64,000 nt of DNA from Salinisphaera sp049568105 (GCF_049568105.1 NZ_CP145335.1:1178001-1242000); one strand, 5' to 3'; shown: positions 27,198-36,465, numbered from the stretch's first letter. The notes: generated by a model from the letters alone, not told the origin. Numbers and translations: made by a program.

Positions 27198-28084
27198 AAC
27201 GTCAGAGCGGCTGCGTTGGTGCAGCCGCGATCAATAGTTTTGGGGCGCCCAATGGCCGGGGATTCACTCAGCCCCCTTAGGCCGACTCGTTCGCCAACGG
27301 CGTGCAGGTCTTGGCCCCTGCCATATGCGCCGACGTACCGGTACGTTGTAGCCGCCCGTGGCCGCTTGCCGGCGTGCAGGCAGGCGATCGAGGCTTCGCT
27401 CGAGCCTCGCGCCGAGGCGCTACGCGGGTTGGGAAGCGCCGCAGCACGCCCATAGGCATGGAACACCCAACCCGTCGTAACAAGCCCGGACAGTAGTAGC
27501 GCGCCAGCGTTCGCGCGCGTTGGTGCCTAAAGCGTTCGACCCGCTGCCGCGTCTAGGTCTTAAAACAGCATCCAGTGCCGACGCATTTGCCCTTCGAAAG
27601 CTCGGGTACGGGATAAAAAGCGAGCCACAGCACGGGCTTGGAGACTGATGGTGGCAAGGCGCGGCATGCGCTGAAACGCCATCCGGGCTGTCAGCGCCGG
27701 CCTCATCAATTTGTCGACACTGTAGCGCTTGGGTGGGTCGGTCGGTGCGCCTCGAAAAGCGGGCAGTCGCACGTCAACAACCCGGTAGCGCAGTGGTTAC
27801 GTGCTTGGCCGGCCCTGTATCGGGCAACGCCGGCCAGGCGGCTCGTCCTGGGTTGTGATTGTCTCCCACGCAGCGACGTGCTTGTCTGTGATCGTTGGCG
27901 TTTCCCAGCGCATAAACGCACGCCATGGTTGTCATCGTCCGGTGCGTCTGCACGGCCTGGCGATGAACCTGTCGACGTCGTCGCGCGTTACAAACGTTGA
28001 TGCACGCCGGCCGATCGCCTGTGGCCCCGAGGGCTAGGTCGAAGGCCGGTTCGAAAAACAACGTATGACATAAAAGGAGAGGAG
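27198..28084. other. Gene-free stretch of about 0.9 kb before the lactate permease gene
   Basis: No protein gene is supported; open frames on both strands overlap, are short and lack ribosome sites. It holds the terminator at 27207-27241 and a GC-rich hairpin region at 27808-27836 (GGCCGG / CCGGCC) preceded by a D-arm-like stretch, which does not fold into a full tRNA. The sequence is richer in low-complexity GC repeats than neighbouring genes and could be a decayed region. Confidence 0.5.
27207..27241 (+). terminator. Terminator after the cytochrome b561 gene
   Basis: GCGGCTGC (27207-27214) pairs with GCAGCCGC (27221-27228) around a 6-base loop, followed 9 bases later by TTTT (27238-27241). 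Spacing to the T-tract is loose. Confidence 0.5.
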
Positions 28085-29785
28085 ATGACATCGACGTGGA
28101 TGTCCTTGCTGGCGTTTTCGCCGCTTGTTCTGGCCGCGATCCTGCTGGTCGGGTTCCGGTTCGCTGCGCGAACGGCGATGCCGATCGTGTATCTGTTTAC
28201 GATCGTGGTGGCGTTTTTTGCTTGGCAGATGCCGTTGCTGAGGATCGTGGCATCGTCGCTCCAGGGTCTGATGCTGACGATCTCGATTCTGTGGATCATC
28301 TTCGGCGCTATTCTGCTGCTCAATACGCTTAAGCATTCCGGTGGTATCGCTGCGATTCGCAACGGGTTTTCGGGGTTGAGCAACGACCGGCGCGTACAGG
28401 TCGTGATCGCTGCCTGGTTGTTCGGCTGCTTTATCGAGGGGGCATCGGGTTTCGGCACTACCGCAGCCGTGGCGTCGCCGCTACTGGTCGCGCTCGGCTT
28501 TCCGGCGCTGCCGGCCGTCGTCATGGGCTTGATGGTGCAATCGACGCCGGTATCTTTCGGGGCCGTGGGGACACCGATCATCGTTGGCGTGACCGGGGGC
28601 GTGAACCAGAGCCAGATCGCGACCGAGTTGGCCGCCAATGGCTCGAGTTGGCTTGATTATTTTCAACTCATTACTGCGGAAGTCGCGATCATTCATGCGA
28701 TCTGCGGCGTCCTCATGCCGTTCGTTCTGGTCACGATCCTGACCCGCTTTTTTGGTCAGGACAAAAAATGGACGCACGGGCTGTCGGTTTTGCCGTTCTG
28801 TCTGTTCGGCGGCCTGGCATTTTCGATTCCCTATGCGCTCGCTGGTATTTTCCTCGGGCCGTCTTTTCCGTCGATCATCGGCGCGTTGGTGGGCTTGGCG
28901 ATCGTCGTGCCGGCGGTGCAACGCGGTTTCCTGCTGCCGCGGGATACCTGGGAATTCGCGCCGCCGGAAAAGTGGCCGGCCGAGTGGATGGGCGACATGG
29001 AGGTCAAGTTCGACCATGTAGCCGGGCGTGCACCGATGTCGACCTTCATGGGCTGGGTGCCCTATGGCTTGCTGGCGGTGCTGCTGGTGATTTCACGCAT
29101 GGTACCGCCGGTCAAGGAGGCGCTGCAGTCGGTCGCGATCAGTTGGAGCCAGATCCTCGGCGAGCAGGATATTTCCGGCTCGATCGAGCCGCTCTACCTG
29201 CCGGGCGGGGTGATCGTGATGGCAGTGATCATCACATTTTTTATCCATCGCATGCGCACCGGCGCGATCCGGGCGTCGATCACGGATTCCACTCAGACCA
29301 TTCTCGGCGCTGGGTTTGTGCTGATCTTCACCGTGCCGATGGTGCGGGTACTGATCAACTCCGGGGTCAATGGCGCCGATCTGGTCTCCATGCCGGTCGC
29401 CATGGCGCAGTTCGTAGCTGGTAGTGTCGGCAATATCTATCCGCTGTTCGCTCCGGCGGTCGGGGCCTTGGGTGCGTTTATTGCTGGCTCCAATACGGTG
29501 TCCAATCTGATGCTGTCGGACTTCCAGTTCAATATCGCCGATACCCTGGGCTTATCCACGGCGCTCATGGTTTCGCTACAGGCAGTTGGGGCTGCCGCCG
29601 GCAATATGGTGGCAATCCACAACGTGGTTGCGGCTTCGGCCACGGTGGGCATGCTGGGCCGAGAAGGCACGATTATCCGCAAGACGATCCTGCCGACTCT
29701 GTACTACTGTCTGCTGACCGGTCTCATGGCCTTGATCGGTTTTTATGTGCTCGGTCTCGGCGATCCGTTGATGGGGGCCGGCTGA
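28085..29785 (+). CDS. lldP: L-lactate permease family transporter
   Basis: A 566-residue inner-membrane protein of the LctP/LldP family, which imports lactate (and often glycolate) with protons. About thirteen hydrophobic segments are visible, with the family blocks FIEGASGFGTTAAVASPLL and QSTPVSFGAVGTPI in the first half and FIAGSNTVSNLMLSDFQF in the second half. AGGAGAGG just before ATG 28085 is an excellent ribosome site. No lactate dehydrogenase or regulator lies next to it, so substrate is by family only. Confidence 0.93.
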   Translation: MTSTWMSLLAFSPLVLAAILLVGFRFAARTAMPIVYLFTIVVAFFAWQMPLLRIVASSLQGLMLTISILWIIFGAILLLNTLKHSGGIAAIRNGFSGLSNDRRVQVVIAAWLFGCFIEGASGFGTTAAVASPLLVALGFPALPAVVMGLMVQSTPVSFGAVGTPIIVGVTGGVNQSQIATELAANGSSWLDYFQLITAEVAIIHAICGVLMPFVLVTILTRFFGQDKKWTHGLSVLPFCLFGGLAFSIPYALAGIFLGPSFPSIIGALVGLAIVVPAVQRGFLLPRDTWEFAPPEKWPAEWMGDMEVKFDHVAGRAPMSTFMGWVPYGLLAVLLVISRMVPPVKEALQSVAISWSQILGEQDISGSIEPLYLPGGVIVMAVIITFFIHRMRTGAIRASITDSTQTILGAGFVLIFTVPMVRVLINSGVNGADLVSMPVAMAQFVAGSVGNIYPLFAPAVGALGAFIAGSNTVSNLMLSDFQFNIADTLGLSTALMVSLQAVGAAAGNMVAIHNVVAASATVGMLGREGTIIRKTILPTLYYCLLTGLMALIGFYVLGLGDPLMGAG

Positions 29786-30039
29786 TCGGCTGGGCCAAGA
29801 CGAGCGGCAGCGGCCGCCATCAGGCCCAGATCGGCACCCGATCGGGCCTTGGACGGCCGCGTTTCATGCGAGCGCTGTGTCGATGTCCACGGGCCGTGTT
29901 TGGCACGGCATGAGTCGATGTATTGTGGCCTGCCGGTCCTGGCCTGGCCTGGCAGGAAACCTCGAGGCCGCTCTAGCTGGCGCGCCCGGTCGGTCAGCCG
30001 ACCGGGCGGGCTCGTGCATAGACGACGGTGGTGTCGTCG
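29786..30039. other. Convergent intergenic region with strong hairpin
   Basis: Between lldP and the sulfotransferase gene ends. GCCCGGTCGG (29984-29993) pairs perfectly with CCGACCGGGC (29998-30007) around a TCAG loop, probably a bidirectional transcript end without T-tract. Nothing else is visible. Confidence 0.55.
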
Positions 30040-31236
30040 TTAGCCCTGCCTCAGCGGATCGCGTTCGCCTAAGCGTTCGGCGGCATAGCCGAATCGTTCG
30101 GCTACGGGGCCGGCGATTCGCCGGATCAACGCGATCTCCTCGGCGTCGAAGGCCGGGCGATAATAGCTCGGCAGATGCAGCCGCTCGGCGGCCGCAGTCA
30201 GCGTGTCGTTATCGACCGAAAGCCCACAGTGGTCGTAAAAGGCCGCCAGCGTGTTTTGGGAATCCTCGCACAGCGGCTCGTAGCGGATGACCTGGGCGGC
30301 GTTGGCGAGCGGGTCGTCGTCGGCCAGCTGCTCAGCGAGGGCGCCATAGACCATCGCCCAGTAGCGCGCCCAGCCTTCGACTTCTCGGCCTTCGGACCAT
30401 AGATCCTGGACGGCCTGTACGGCATCGTCGTCGCCGGTATGGATCGGACGGCGGTCGAGGCCGAATTCGAAATGCCCCACCCGACGTAGATGGTCGATCG
30501 AACGCGGATGGGCTTTTTCGCCGGCAGCGAACAGCGTCTGTTGCTTCATTAGCGAGGCGATATGCCAGACCGGGTCCCGAATGGGCAGCACGAATCGGGC
30601 ATCGGGAAACAGTTTTTGTAGATAGGCCAGCCGCATCAGGTTGTAGTTGCCTTTGGCGGCATAGCGCTGGCCGCCGCGGATCGCCAGAATCTTGCGGATA
30701 TGTTCGTGGTAGAAGGCCTCGAACGCCGGGTTCGAGGTCTCGCGGGTGAGCACATTGCTGTGCGCGGCATCATGGCTGCGTGAGAAAAAAGCCATCCATA
30801 GTATTTCCTCGAACGCCTCCGGGCTCTGCGAGGTCACGGCAATGCCGTCGCCATGGGCACGTTCGGCGGCCGACTCTTGTTTCTGTGGCACCCGCGCCAG
30901 CCAGCGATCCCATAGCCAGGGGGTGAACACGGGCGGGAAGTCGCGATACTTGTGAGTTGCGACTTCTGGATGCGCGGCCAGCAGTTCGAGCAGGATAGTG
31001 GTGCCGGAGCGGGCGAGACCGGCGATATAGATCGGCGCTTGGACGCGGATATCTTCGATCGCCTCGGCGGCCATCTTGGTATCGAAATTACCGAGTCGGA
31101 TCGCGCCGCGTGGGTGGCGTTCCTGCCAGCCGGCCAGACGATGCATCCAGGTGGGCACGGCAAAGCTGGCCACTGCGGCTTCGCTGGGTGCCGAGCGCGG
31201 CGTACGCGCGGTCGAGTGGTCGGATTCCTGAGTCAT
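30040..31236 (-). CDS. Sulfotransferase family protein (PAPS-type)
   Basis: 398 residues of the Sulfotransfer_3-like superfamily, which moves a sulfuryl group from PAPS to an alcohol or amine. The 5'-phosphosulfate-binding loop is visible as GLARSGTT near residue 75, followed by ELLAAHPEVATHKYRDFPP, and the 3'-phosphate-binding segment as LPIRDPVWHIASLM near residue 215. No signal peptide or membrane segment is seen, so it is cytoplasmic or peripheral. Its ATG (31234-31236) overlaps the TGA of the upstream membrane-protein gene, a 4-base overlap that shows translational coupling. It ends the four-gene cluster. Acceptor unknown. Confidence 0.82.
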   Translation of the reverse strand: MTQESDHSTARTPRSAPSEAAVASFAVPTWMHRLAGWQERHPRGAIRLGNFDTKMAAEAIEDIRVQAPIYIAGLARSGTTILLELLAAHPEVATHKYRDFPPVFTPWLWDRWLARVPQKQESAAERAHGDGIAVTSQSPEAFEEILWMAFFSRSHDAAHSNVLTRETSNPAFEAFYHEHIRKILAIRGGQRYAAKGNYNLMRLAYLQKLFPDARFVLPIRDPVWHIASLMKQQTLFAAGEKAHPRSIDHLRRVGHFEFGLDRRPIHTGDDDAVQAVQDLWSEGREVEGWARYWAMVYGALAEQLADDDPLANAAQVIRYEPLCEDSQNTLAAFYDHCGLSVDNDTLTAAAERLHLPSYYRPAFDAEEIALIRRIAGPVAERFGYAAERLGERDPLRQG

Positions 31237-31958
31237 TCGATCTTGGCCCATTTGAACATCAGCAGGGAGACCACGAACATTACCGGAATGAACACGGCCA
31301 GCCAGCCGCGCATCCACTGCGGGCCGACGTGAAAGAATTCATGTTCGGGCAGGTCGATACGCACGGCCTCGACCGGGCTGTCGTCTGGCAGATAACCCAG
31401 CGGATTGCCGACCAGCCAGTTCCAGGCGCTGTGTTTGGCAATGATGGTGACCGGCGCGATCATGGGATACGAGCGGGCGCCGTTGTTATCGGCCGAAAAA
31501 GCCAGGGCTGGCGGGCGATTCTGAGCGTCCCAGCGCAGCCGTACGCCGTCGGCACGCTCGGGAATGGTCGCCAGCGCCGGCGATTGCCCGTCGGCGGGTA
31601 GATCGTGGCCGTAGTGATTGTCGGCCCAGACCAGAAAACACAACAGCGGCAGAATGGCGATGAAAGTGCCGGGGATCACTAGCCCGATATGCCGGAAGGC
31701 AGTCACGAACTGATCGCGAATCAACGGTCCGGCATCAGCGAGTTCGCCGTCGAAGCTGTTCAAACGGCGTCTGGCATCGCGCGCATGGCGCTTGGCTTCG
31801 CCGATACGAGCCTGGGGCGACAACACCTTGTAGAGCAGCATCGTGCAGACTGCGAGCAGAGCCGCCCAGATTGCGATGCGCAGAATTGTCGGCAGAACCG
31901 AAGCAACGGCCCCGTCGAGGGTGCCGAAGACCGGCGACAGAATATTCAATAGTCCCAT
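31233..31958 (-). CDS. EMC3/Oxa1-superfamily-like membrane protein, function unknown
   Basis: 241 residues. A first membrane segment (about residues 15-42) is followed by LLYKVLSPQARIGEAKRHAR, a charged helical hairpin-like stretch, a second membrane segment (about 88-108), a periplasmic region of about 100 residues and a third membrane segment near the C-terminus. This layout resembles EMC3/TMCO1/DUF106 proteins of the Oxa1 insertase superfamily, apart from the long extracytoplasmic insert. That is a pattern impression, not a search result. ATG 31958 is chosen because GGAG lies 6-7 bases upstream; ATG 31970 is an alternative. Coupled to the sulfotransferase gene by a 4-base overlap. Confidence 0.6.
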   Translation of the reverse strand: MGLLNILSPVFGTLDGAVASVLPTILRIAIWAALLAVCTMLLYKVLSPQARIGEAKRHARDARRRLNSFDGELADAGPLIRDQFVTAFRHIGLVIPGTFIAILPLLCFLVWADNHYGHDLPADGQSPALATIPERADGVRLRWDAQNRPPALAFSADNNGARSYPMIAPVTIIAKHSAWNWLVGNPLGYLPDDSPVEAVRIDLPEHEFFHVGPQWMRGWLAVFIPVMFVVSLLMFKWAKIE

Positions 31959-32010
31959 TGGCGACTCCATGCAGCCGCCTGGGCAGGCGGCCGCATCGTT
32001 TCATGGCCGA

Positions 32011-32316
32011 TTACTTGCTGTCGCGCTGTTCGGGCGAGGTCGGGCCGTGCTCGGTGTTTTCGGCCGTAGTCTGGGTTTCGCTGTTCTGTCGGGCTTCGCG
32101 CCGTTTGCGCCGCATCCGGCGGATCGGCCAGAAAATGACGAACAGCAGCGCCGCGCCGACCGCGCACAGCAGCCCCCAGAGCGCGCTGAGCAGGCTTAAA
32201 CCAGCGCCGGGCCCAACATAGGCCTGGGCCGCGGCAAACGGGGTGAGCATGATCACGATCAGAACGCCGAGACGCAGCGAACTGCGATAGCGGTTGGGTA
32301 AGGAACGATAAGACAT
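32011..32316 (-). CDS. Small membrane protein with YVGPGAG motif
   Basis: 101 residues. A signal-peptide-like N-terminus ends in FAAAQA, the mature part begins YVGPGAGLSLLSALWGLL, one membrane helix runs to FWPIRRMRRKRR, and the C-terminal 30 residues are polar and charged. I recognise the YVGPGAG-plus-helix pattern from uncharacterised small proteins but know no function. An excellent AGGAGG (32323-32328) overlaps the stop of the upstream arylsulfotransferase gene and lies 6 bases before ATG 32316, so the two are translated from one message. Confidence 0.7.
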   Translation of the reverse strand: MSYRSLPNRYRSSLRLGVLIVIMLTPFAAAQAYVGPGAGLSLLSALWGLLCAVGAALLFVIFWPIRRMRRKRREARQNSETQTTAENTEHGPTSPEQRDSK

Positions 32317-32326
32317 GACACGCCTC

Positions 32327-33661
32327 CTAGCGGGTGTTCAATGTACGGCGGAACGCGGGGGTGAGTTGGTCGGCCGCCATACGCTGGCCGGACGATACGA
32401 CCGGTATGTATTGCTCTTGGTCGCCGCCACGAATGGGGTTGATGTATTCCCAGACGAGATCGCCATTGGCGGCAATTTCGAATAGCCGGCCGCCGTCAGA
32501 TTCCGTGATCAGCCGATTGCCGTTGTCGAGTGTGGCCACTGCGCCACGTAATGGGCTGGAAAACGGATGCTGATCGGTCCCGGTATATTGCCAAACGATG
32601 GCCTGACTGCTCGGGTCCACATCCAGAATCCGGCTCATATTATGGTTTTCGAAGTTGCCATAATTATCGAATATAGTGAAAGTGCCGTCGGGTCGCACGC
32701 GCATTGAATGCTGGCCGAGCCAGGAGCCGCGTAGTGCCCAGCTGATCTCGCCGGATTTGAGATCCAGCAGCGCCGCTAGGCCAGGGTGGCGCATCGATAG
32801 CAGTACTTGGTCGCCGTTGCCTTGGGCTGGGGCGAAGGTCTGGCCGAGCGCTTTGCCCAGATATTGCACGCTATTGGTATGCAACGGATCCTGCATTGCG
32901 AAGTTGGGGGCGGCGCCAAGTATCGGCTGATATCGCGAATCCCAGAGCGCCTCGAACAGCGAGATTTTGCGCAATTCCTTGCCGCTACGTCCGTCGAGCT
33001 CGACTAGATAATCATCCAGCCAGGGCTGGCTCAGATTCGGCATGCCGCGGATCGGTTTGTTGCGAAATGCATGGGTCAGAGTGAAGACACGGCCGTCATC
33101 GGACAGATACAGATCGTGGTGGGTAGCGCCATGGTATTTCCATAGCACGTTCGAATCGGCATCCAGCTTGACCAGGCCATAGCCCCAGGGCGAGTCGCCG
33201 GCGGCGATGAAAATCGCCAGCAGATCGCCGTTGGGATACATCAGGGCCTTGCGGAAATACATCAGCCGGTCGGGCTGCGGCGTGCGCCCATCGGGCGTGG
33301 TTTGCCAGAGTTTGGAGTAGTCGGCCTGCCAGCGATGCACCACTTGGCCGTGCATATCGATCAGATAAGCCTGAGTGCGGCCGCCGGAGGTATACAGGGT
33401 GTAGCCGTTGGCTGCACGGGCTGGGTCATAGATCGTGACGCCGCGTGCGTCGGTCCGGGCTTCGCGCCACTGATCGGTCTGGGTGAACGGGTTATCGATC
33501 GTATGGCGTTGCTGGACCAGCGCCCAGCCGGCGCGATAGGCATCATCCAGAAAGCGGTAGGGAAAAACTTGGGCCAGAACGATGTAGGCCCCGCCCAGAA
33601 AGGCGAAGAACAGACAGCCTATAAAGAATGCGGCCAGGCCGGCGCGATCACCCTTATCCAT
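32327..33661 (-). CDS. Arylsulfotransferase (ASST)-type membrane-anchored propeller protein
   Basis: 444 residues. One N-terminal membrane anchor (about residues 8-32) precedes a beta-propeller of the arylsulfotransferase/PQQ-like type facing the periplasm. Repeated blade sequences such as AYLIDMHGQVVHRW, LVKLDADSNVLWKY and LLDLKSGEISWAL, together with KYHGATHHDLYLSDDGRV and DPLHTNSVQYL, resemble ASST families. True ASST uses a histidine to move sulfate between phenols; whether the catalytic histidine is kept cannot be settled here. It is the first gene of the four-gene cluster. A mere scaffold role is an alternative. Confidence 0.75.
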   Translation of the reverse strand: MDKGDRAGLAAFFIGCLFFAFLGGAYIVLAQVFPYRFLDDAYRAGWALVQQRHTIDNPFTQTDQWREARTDARGVTIYDPARAANGYTLYTSGGRTQAYLIDMHGQVVHRWQADYSKLWQTTPDGRTPQPDRLMYFRKALMYPNGDLLAIFIAAGDSPWGYGLVKLDADSNVLWKYHGATHHDLYLSDDGRVFTLTHAFRNKPIRGMPNLSQPWLDDYLVELDGRSGKELRKISLFEALWDSRYQPILGAAPNFAMQDPLHTNSVQYLGKALGQTFAPAQGNGDQVLLSMRHPGLAALLDLKSGEISWALRGSWLGQHSMRVRPDGTFTIFDNYGNFENHNMSRILDVDPSSQAIVWQYTGTDQHPFSSPLRGAVATLDNGNRLITESDGGRLFEIAANGDLVWEYINPIRGGDQEQYIPVVSSGQRMAADQLTPAFRRTLNTR

Positions 33662-33767
33662 GCCCGAAATCTCGTTTTATTAACGACCGGGCAGGCCAGA
33701 GGCACCCGGCCCGATCTGATGATTCGATTATCGAGATTCAGCATAGGCCAGTTGCCTGAACGGCCGA

Positions 33768-35060
33768 TTAGCCGCTCGCCTCGGCCGATTCAAAGGGGCC
33801 GTAGTCGCCGTCGATGATGCGTTCGAGCTCGCCGTAGAGATCCACTTCGGCATGCACCCGCCGTAAAATCCAGTACAGACCGCTCAAGGTGCGCATGACG
33901 AAGACCATGTCCGGCGCGGCCTTGAAATAGCGCCAGTAGCGCATCGATTGGCCGATTTCGGCCCGGATCGAGTCGATCAGTTCGTCGCGCTCGAAAACAT
34001 AGGGCCGCCGGTCGCGCAGCGGGGCGAGTATGGATTCAGCGTGCCGCGCATAAATCTCGGCGTAGACCTCCGAGTGGGCCTCCCAGCTGTTTTCCGGCAC
34101 TGCGCCCAAGCGGGCCATACCATCGTGCACGCCGTGCCAGTCTTCGCGCATGGCAGCGGCCAGCACGTCGCGCATTGCGACGCGGGTGGCATGGTCGAGG
34201 TATTTCACGCAGCCGAAATCGTAGAGCGCGATTGCGCCGCGTTCGGTAATTCCGAAATTACCGGGGTGGGGGTCGGCATGCAGCGCCCCGAGTTCGAAGA
34301 CTTGGCGGTTGATCGCTTCGACGATCGCACTGCCCAGGGCGGGGTCACCGGTTTCGAGCGGCTCGGAGTCGAGCCGGGTCGTGACCAATACGGCTTCGCT
34401 GGATAGATGTTGCACGGCCTCAGGCAATTCGAAGCCGCGCAGATCGAGCTGTCGCAGGGTCTCCAGATTGATCAGTTCGCGGCGGTAATCGGTTTCTTCG
34501 ACGAAACGCTCGCGCAGTTCGCCGAGTACCGCATCCAGATCGCGGCCCTGGATCGGAATGAACCGCGACAGCTTGAGCAGCCGGCCCAGATTGGCGATAT
34601 CGGCGTCGATCGAGCTCGCCACGCCTGGGTAGCGAATCTTGACCACTACCTCGCGGCCGTCGGCCAGTCGAGCAGCATGGACTTGGCCGATCGAGGCCGC
34701 GGCCATGGCGGATGGGTCGATCTCGACGACTTCGTCCCGATGGGCCTCGCTCCAGCTCTCGGCGAGCACCGGTTCCAGGTCGGCGAAATCCCAGGGCTCG
34801 GCATCGCGTTGCAGGCGAGCCAGCTGGTCGGTCAGCTGGGGCGGCAGCAGATCCTGATACTGGGCCGTGATTTGGCCTAGCTTCATCGCTGCACCCTTGA
34901 GCCCACCCAGGGTGTCGTACCAGTCCTGGCCGGTCTTCTGCCAACTCTTGGCTTTGTCGTAGCCGGGTACGTTGCGCATCGCCCCACGGCCCAGGCTGCG
35001 TAGCCCGGCGCCGAGGATTTGGCGGCGGCGTTTTTTGGAGTCGTCGCTATCCGAGGCCAT
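33768..35060 (-). CDS. ABC1/UbiB-family atypical kinase, second copy
   Basis: About 430 residues with intact ABC1 family motifs: K60-L-G-Q63 in the N-terminal helix, alanine-rich loop AAAS (120-123) with Lys141, EETDY near 189, the canonical DPHPGN (263-268) and DFG (281-283). Compared with the gene at 6217 it keeps the standard DPHPGN. A basic KKRRRQ segment lies near residue 10. ATG 35060 overlaps the end of the upstream SDR-fusion gene by 14 bases (stop 35047-35049), so the pair is translationally coupled; an ATG at 35066 is also possible. It is probably a small-molecule or lipid kinase of quinone-type metabolism. Confidence 0.87.
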   Translation of the reverse strand: MASDSDDSKKRRRQILGAGLRSLGRGAMRNVPGYDKAKSWQKTGQDWYDTLGGLKGAAMKLGQITAQYQDLLPPQLTDQLARLQRDAEPWDFADLEPVLAESWSEAHRDEVVEIDPSAMAAASIGQVHAARLADGREVVVKIRYPGVASSIDADIANLGRLLKLSRFIPIQGRDLDAVLGELRERFVEETDYRRELINLETLRQLDLRGFELPEAVQHLSSEAVLVTTRLDSEPLETGDPALGSAIVEAINRQVFELGALHADPHPGNFGITERGAIALYDFGCVKYLDHATRVAMRDVLAAAMREDWHGVHDGMARLGAVPENSWEAHSEVYAEIYARHAESILAPLRDRRPYVFERDELIDSIRAEIGQSMRYWRYFKAAPDMVFVMRTLSGLYWILRRVHAEVDLYGELERIIDGDYGPFESAEASG

Positions 35061-36465
35061 GAACATCGATGCCGGTGGTATTGCGCAGCCAACCATAGAG
35101 GCTCTGGGCCTGGCTGGGTTTGATGCGGGTGCCGGGCACCAGCGCGGTCGGCCGTGGGGTGCGATCGAACACGAAGGTGCCGTTAAGGCCTTGGGCCGCG
35201 CGCGCCGCGCCAAGCCAGACCGCGCTATCGGCGCCCATGCGCGCATCGCGCAGCACTGGGCGCAGCAGGGCATGGAAACGTGGCAGCGCCTGAGCCACGC
35301 CGGGTGTATCCACCCAGCCTGGATGCATGGCATTGAACTGAATGCCTTCGTCGCCGTAGCGACGCGCCCAGTGCTGGTTTAGCCCGACCAAGGCGCGCTT
35401 GGTCCGGGCATAGGCCTTCAGGCCGTTGTATTCATCGGGCGCGGGCGAAAGCGCGGCCAGATCGAGCCCACTGGCATACATGCCGCCGCTGGCCATGTTG
35501 ATGACCCGGCCGTGGCCGGCGGCCAATGAGCGAATTAGGGTTTCAGTGATCACGAATGGCGCTACGAGATTGATCGCGGCCGTGCGTTCGATGCCGTCTT
35601 CGGTGGCGCCGTATTCGTCGAACAGGGCGCCTGCGTTGTTGACCAGCACATCCAGCTGTGGCGCGTCCTCGGCGATGGTATGGGCTGCCCGCCGGGCCGC
35701 GCTGACGCTCGATAGATCCGCCTCGACCACATCCACCATGTCCGGGCCGTGGCCGGAGAAGTCACAGACGTGCTGGGCCGCGGCCGCCAGCCGATCGCTG
35801 TCGCGGCCAACTAGGGTCACGTGGGCACCCAGGCGGGCGTATTCGGCAGCGATCGCCCGGCCAATGCCGCCAGTCGCGCCGGTGACCACGACCCGGCGTT
35901 GATCCATGAATTCATTGTGCGCACGATCGCGCATGGCGAAATAGCCGCGATCGGTATACAGCGCTTCGCCCGGCAGGATGGTGCGATCCGCGGCATAGCT
36001 CAGCCACCCCTGGCGCGGCTGGGCGGTATCGATCGCCAGCGAATCCTGAAGCCCTTTCAGCGCGCTCGACACCATCCGCCGGATGACCGGCGAGATAAGG
36101 CGCCGTGCCCGCTTGAGCGGGCCGCGCAGAGAAAAGGCGCCGTGATAATCGATGCGGGTACGCCGGCTGCCATCGACAGCGCCGATGGTGAGCGTTTCGA
36201 AAGTCTTGATGCCGGCGCCGCGGCCGACCAGGTCGATGCGGCGTCCAGGATGCAGATCCTCGATGCGGTATCGCATGGTCTTTCGCCGCGCCCCAAGGCT
36301 GACGATAACCCGGAACTCGCTGCCGATGGCCGGCGTTCCGGGCGTTAGTTTCTCGGCCCGGTAGACCGACGGATCCCATTGCTCACAGGTCGAAAAATCG
36401 ACGAGATAGCGAAAGGTGTCGCCGGGCGAGCGGTCCGCGATGACGTGCTTGTCGATTTCGAGCAT
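35047..36465 (-). CDS. SRPBCC-SDR fusion protein
   Basis: 472 residues in two domains. Residues 1-150 look like an SRPBCC/START hydrophobic-ligand-binding domain (VIADRSPGDTFRYLVDF start, strand-rich, long C-terminal helix). Residues 188-472 are a short-chain dehydrogenase with the cofactor loop TGATGGIG (195-202), NNAG (276-279), Ser326 and the Y352-A-R-T-K356 catalytic pair, resembling the DHRS12-like group. The fusion suggests that a lipophilic substrate is held by one domain and reduced by the other. It overlaps the ABC1 kinase gene downstream and is divergent from the WYL regulator, which may control both. Substrate unknown. Confidence 0.8.
   Translation of the reverse strand: MLEIDKHVIADRSPGDTFRYLVDFSTCEQWDPSVYRAEKLTPGTPAIGSEFRVIVSLGARRKTMRYRIEDLHPGRRIDLVGRGAGIKTFETLTIGAVDGSRRTRIDYHGAFSLRGPLKRARRLISPVIRRMVSSALKGLQDSLAIDTAQPRQGWLSYAADRTILPGEALYTDRGYFAMRDRAHNEFMDQRRVVVTGATGGIGRAIAAEYARLGAHVTLVGRDSDRLAAAAQHVCDFSGHGPDMVDVVEADLSSVSAARRAAHTIAEDAPQLDVLVNNAGALFDEYGATEDGIERTAAINLVAPFVITETLIRSLAAGHGRVINMASGGMYASGLDLAALSPAPDEYNGLKAYARTKRALVGLNQHWARRYGDEGIQFNAMHPGWVDTPGVAQALPRFHALLRPVLRDARMGADSAVWLGAARAAQGLNGTFVFDRTPRPTALVPGTRIKPSQAQSLYGWLRNTTGIDVHGLG

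Noticed and set aside
27782..27870. tRNA-like stretch (GCGCAGTGGTTACGTGC, then a GC-rich stem)
   Set aside because: The first part resembles a D-arm, but there is no matching acceptor stem, no 7-base anticodon loop and no T-arm; the GGCCGG/CCGGCC stem is too long for an anticodon arm.
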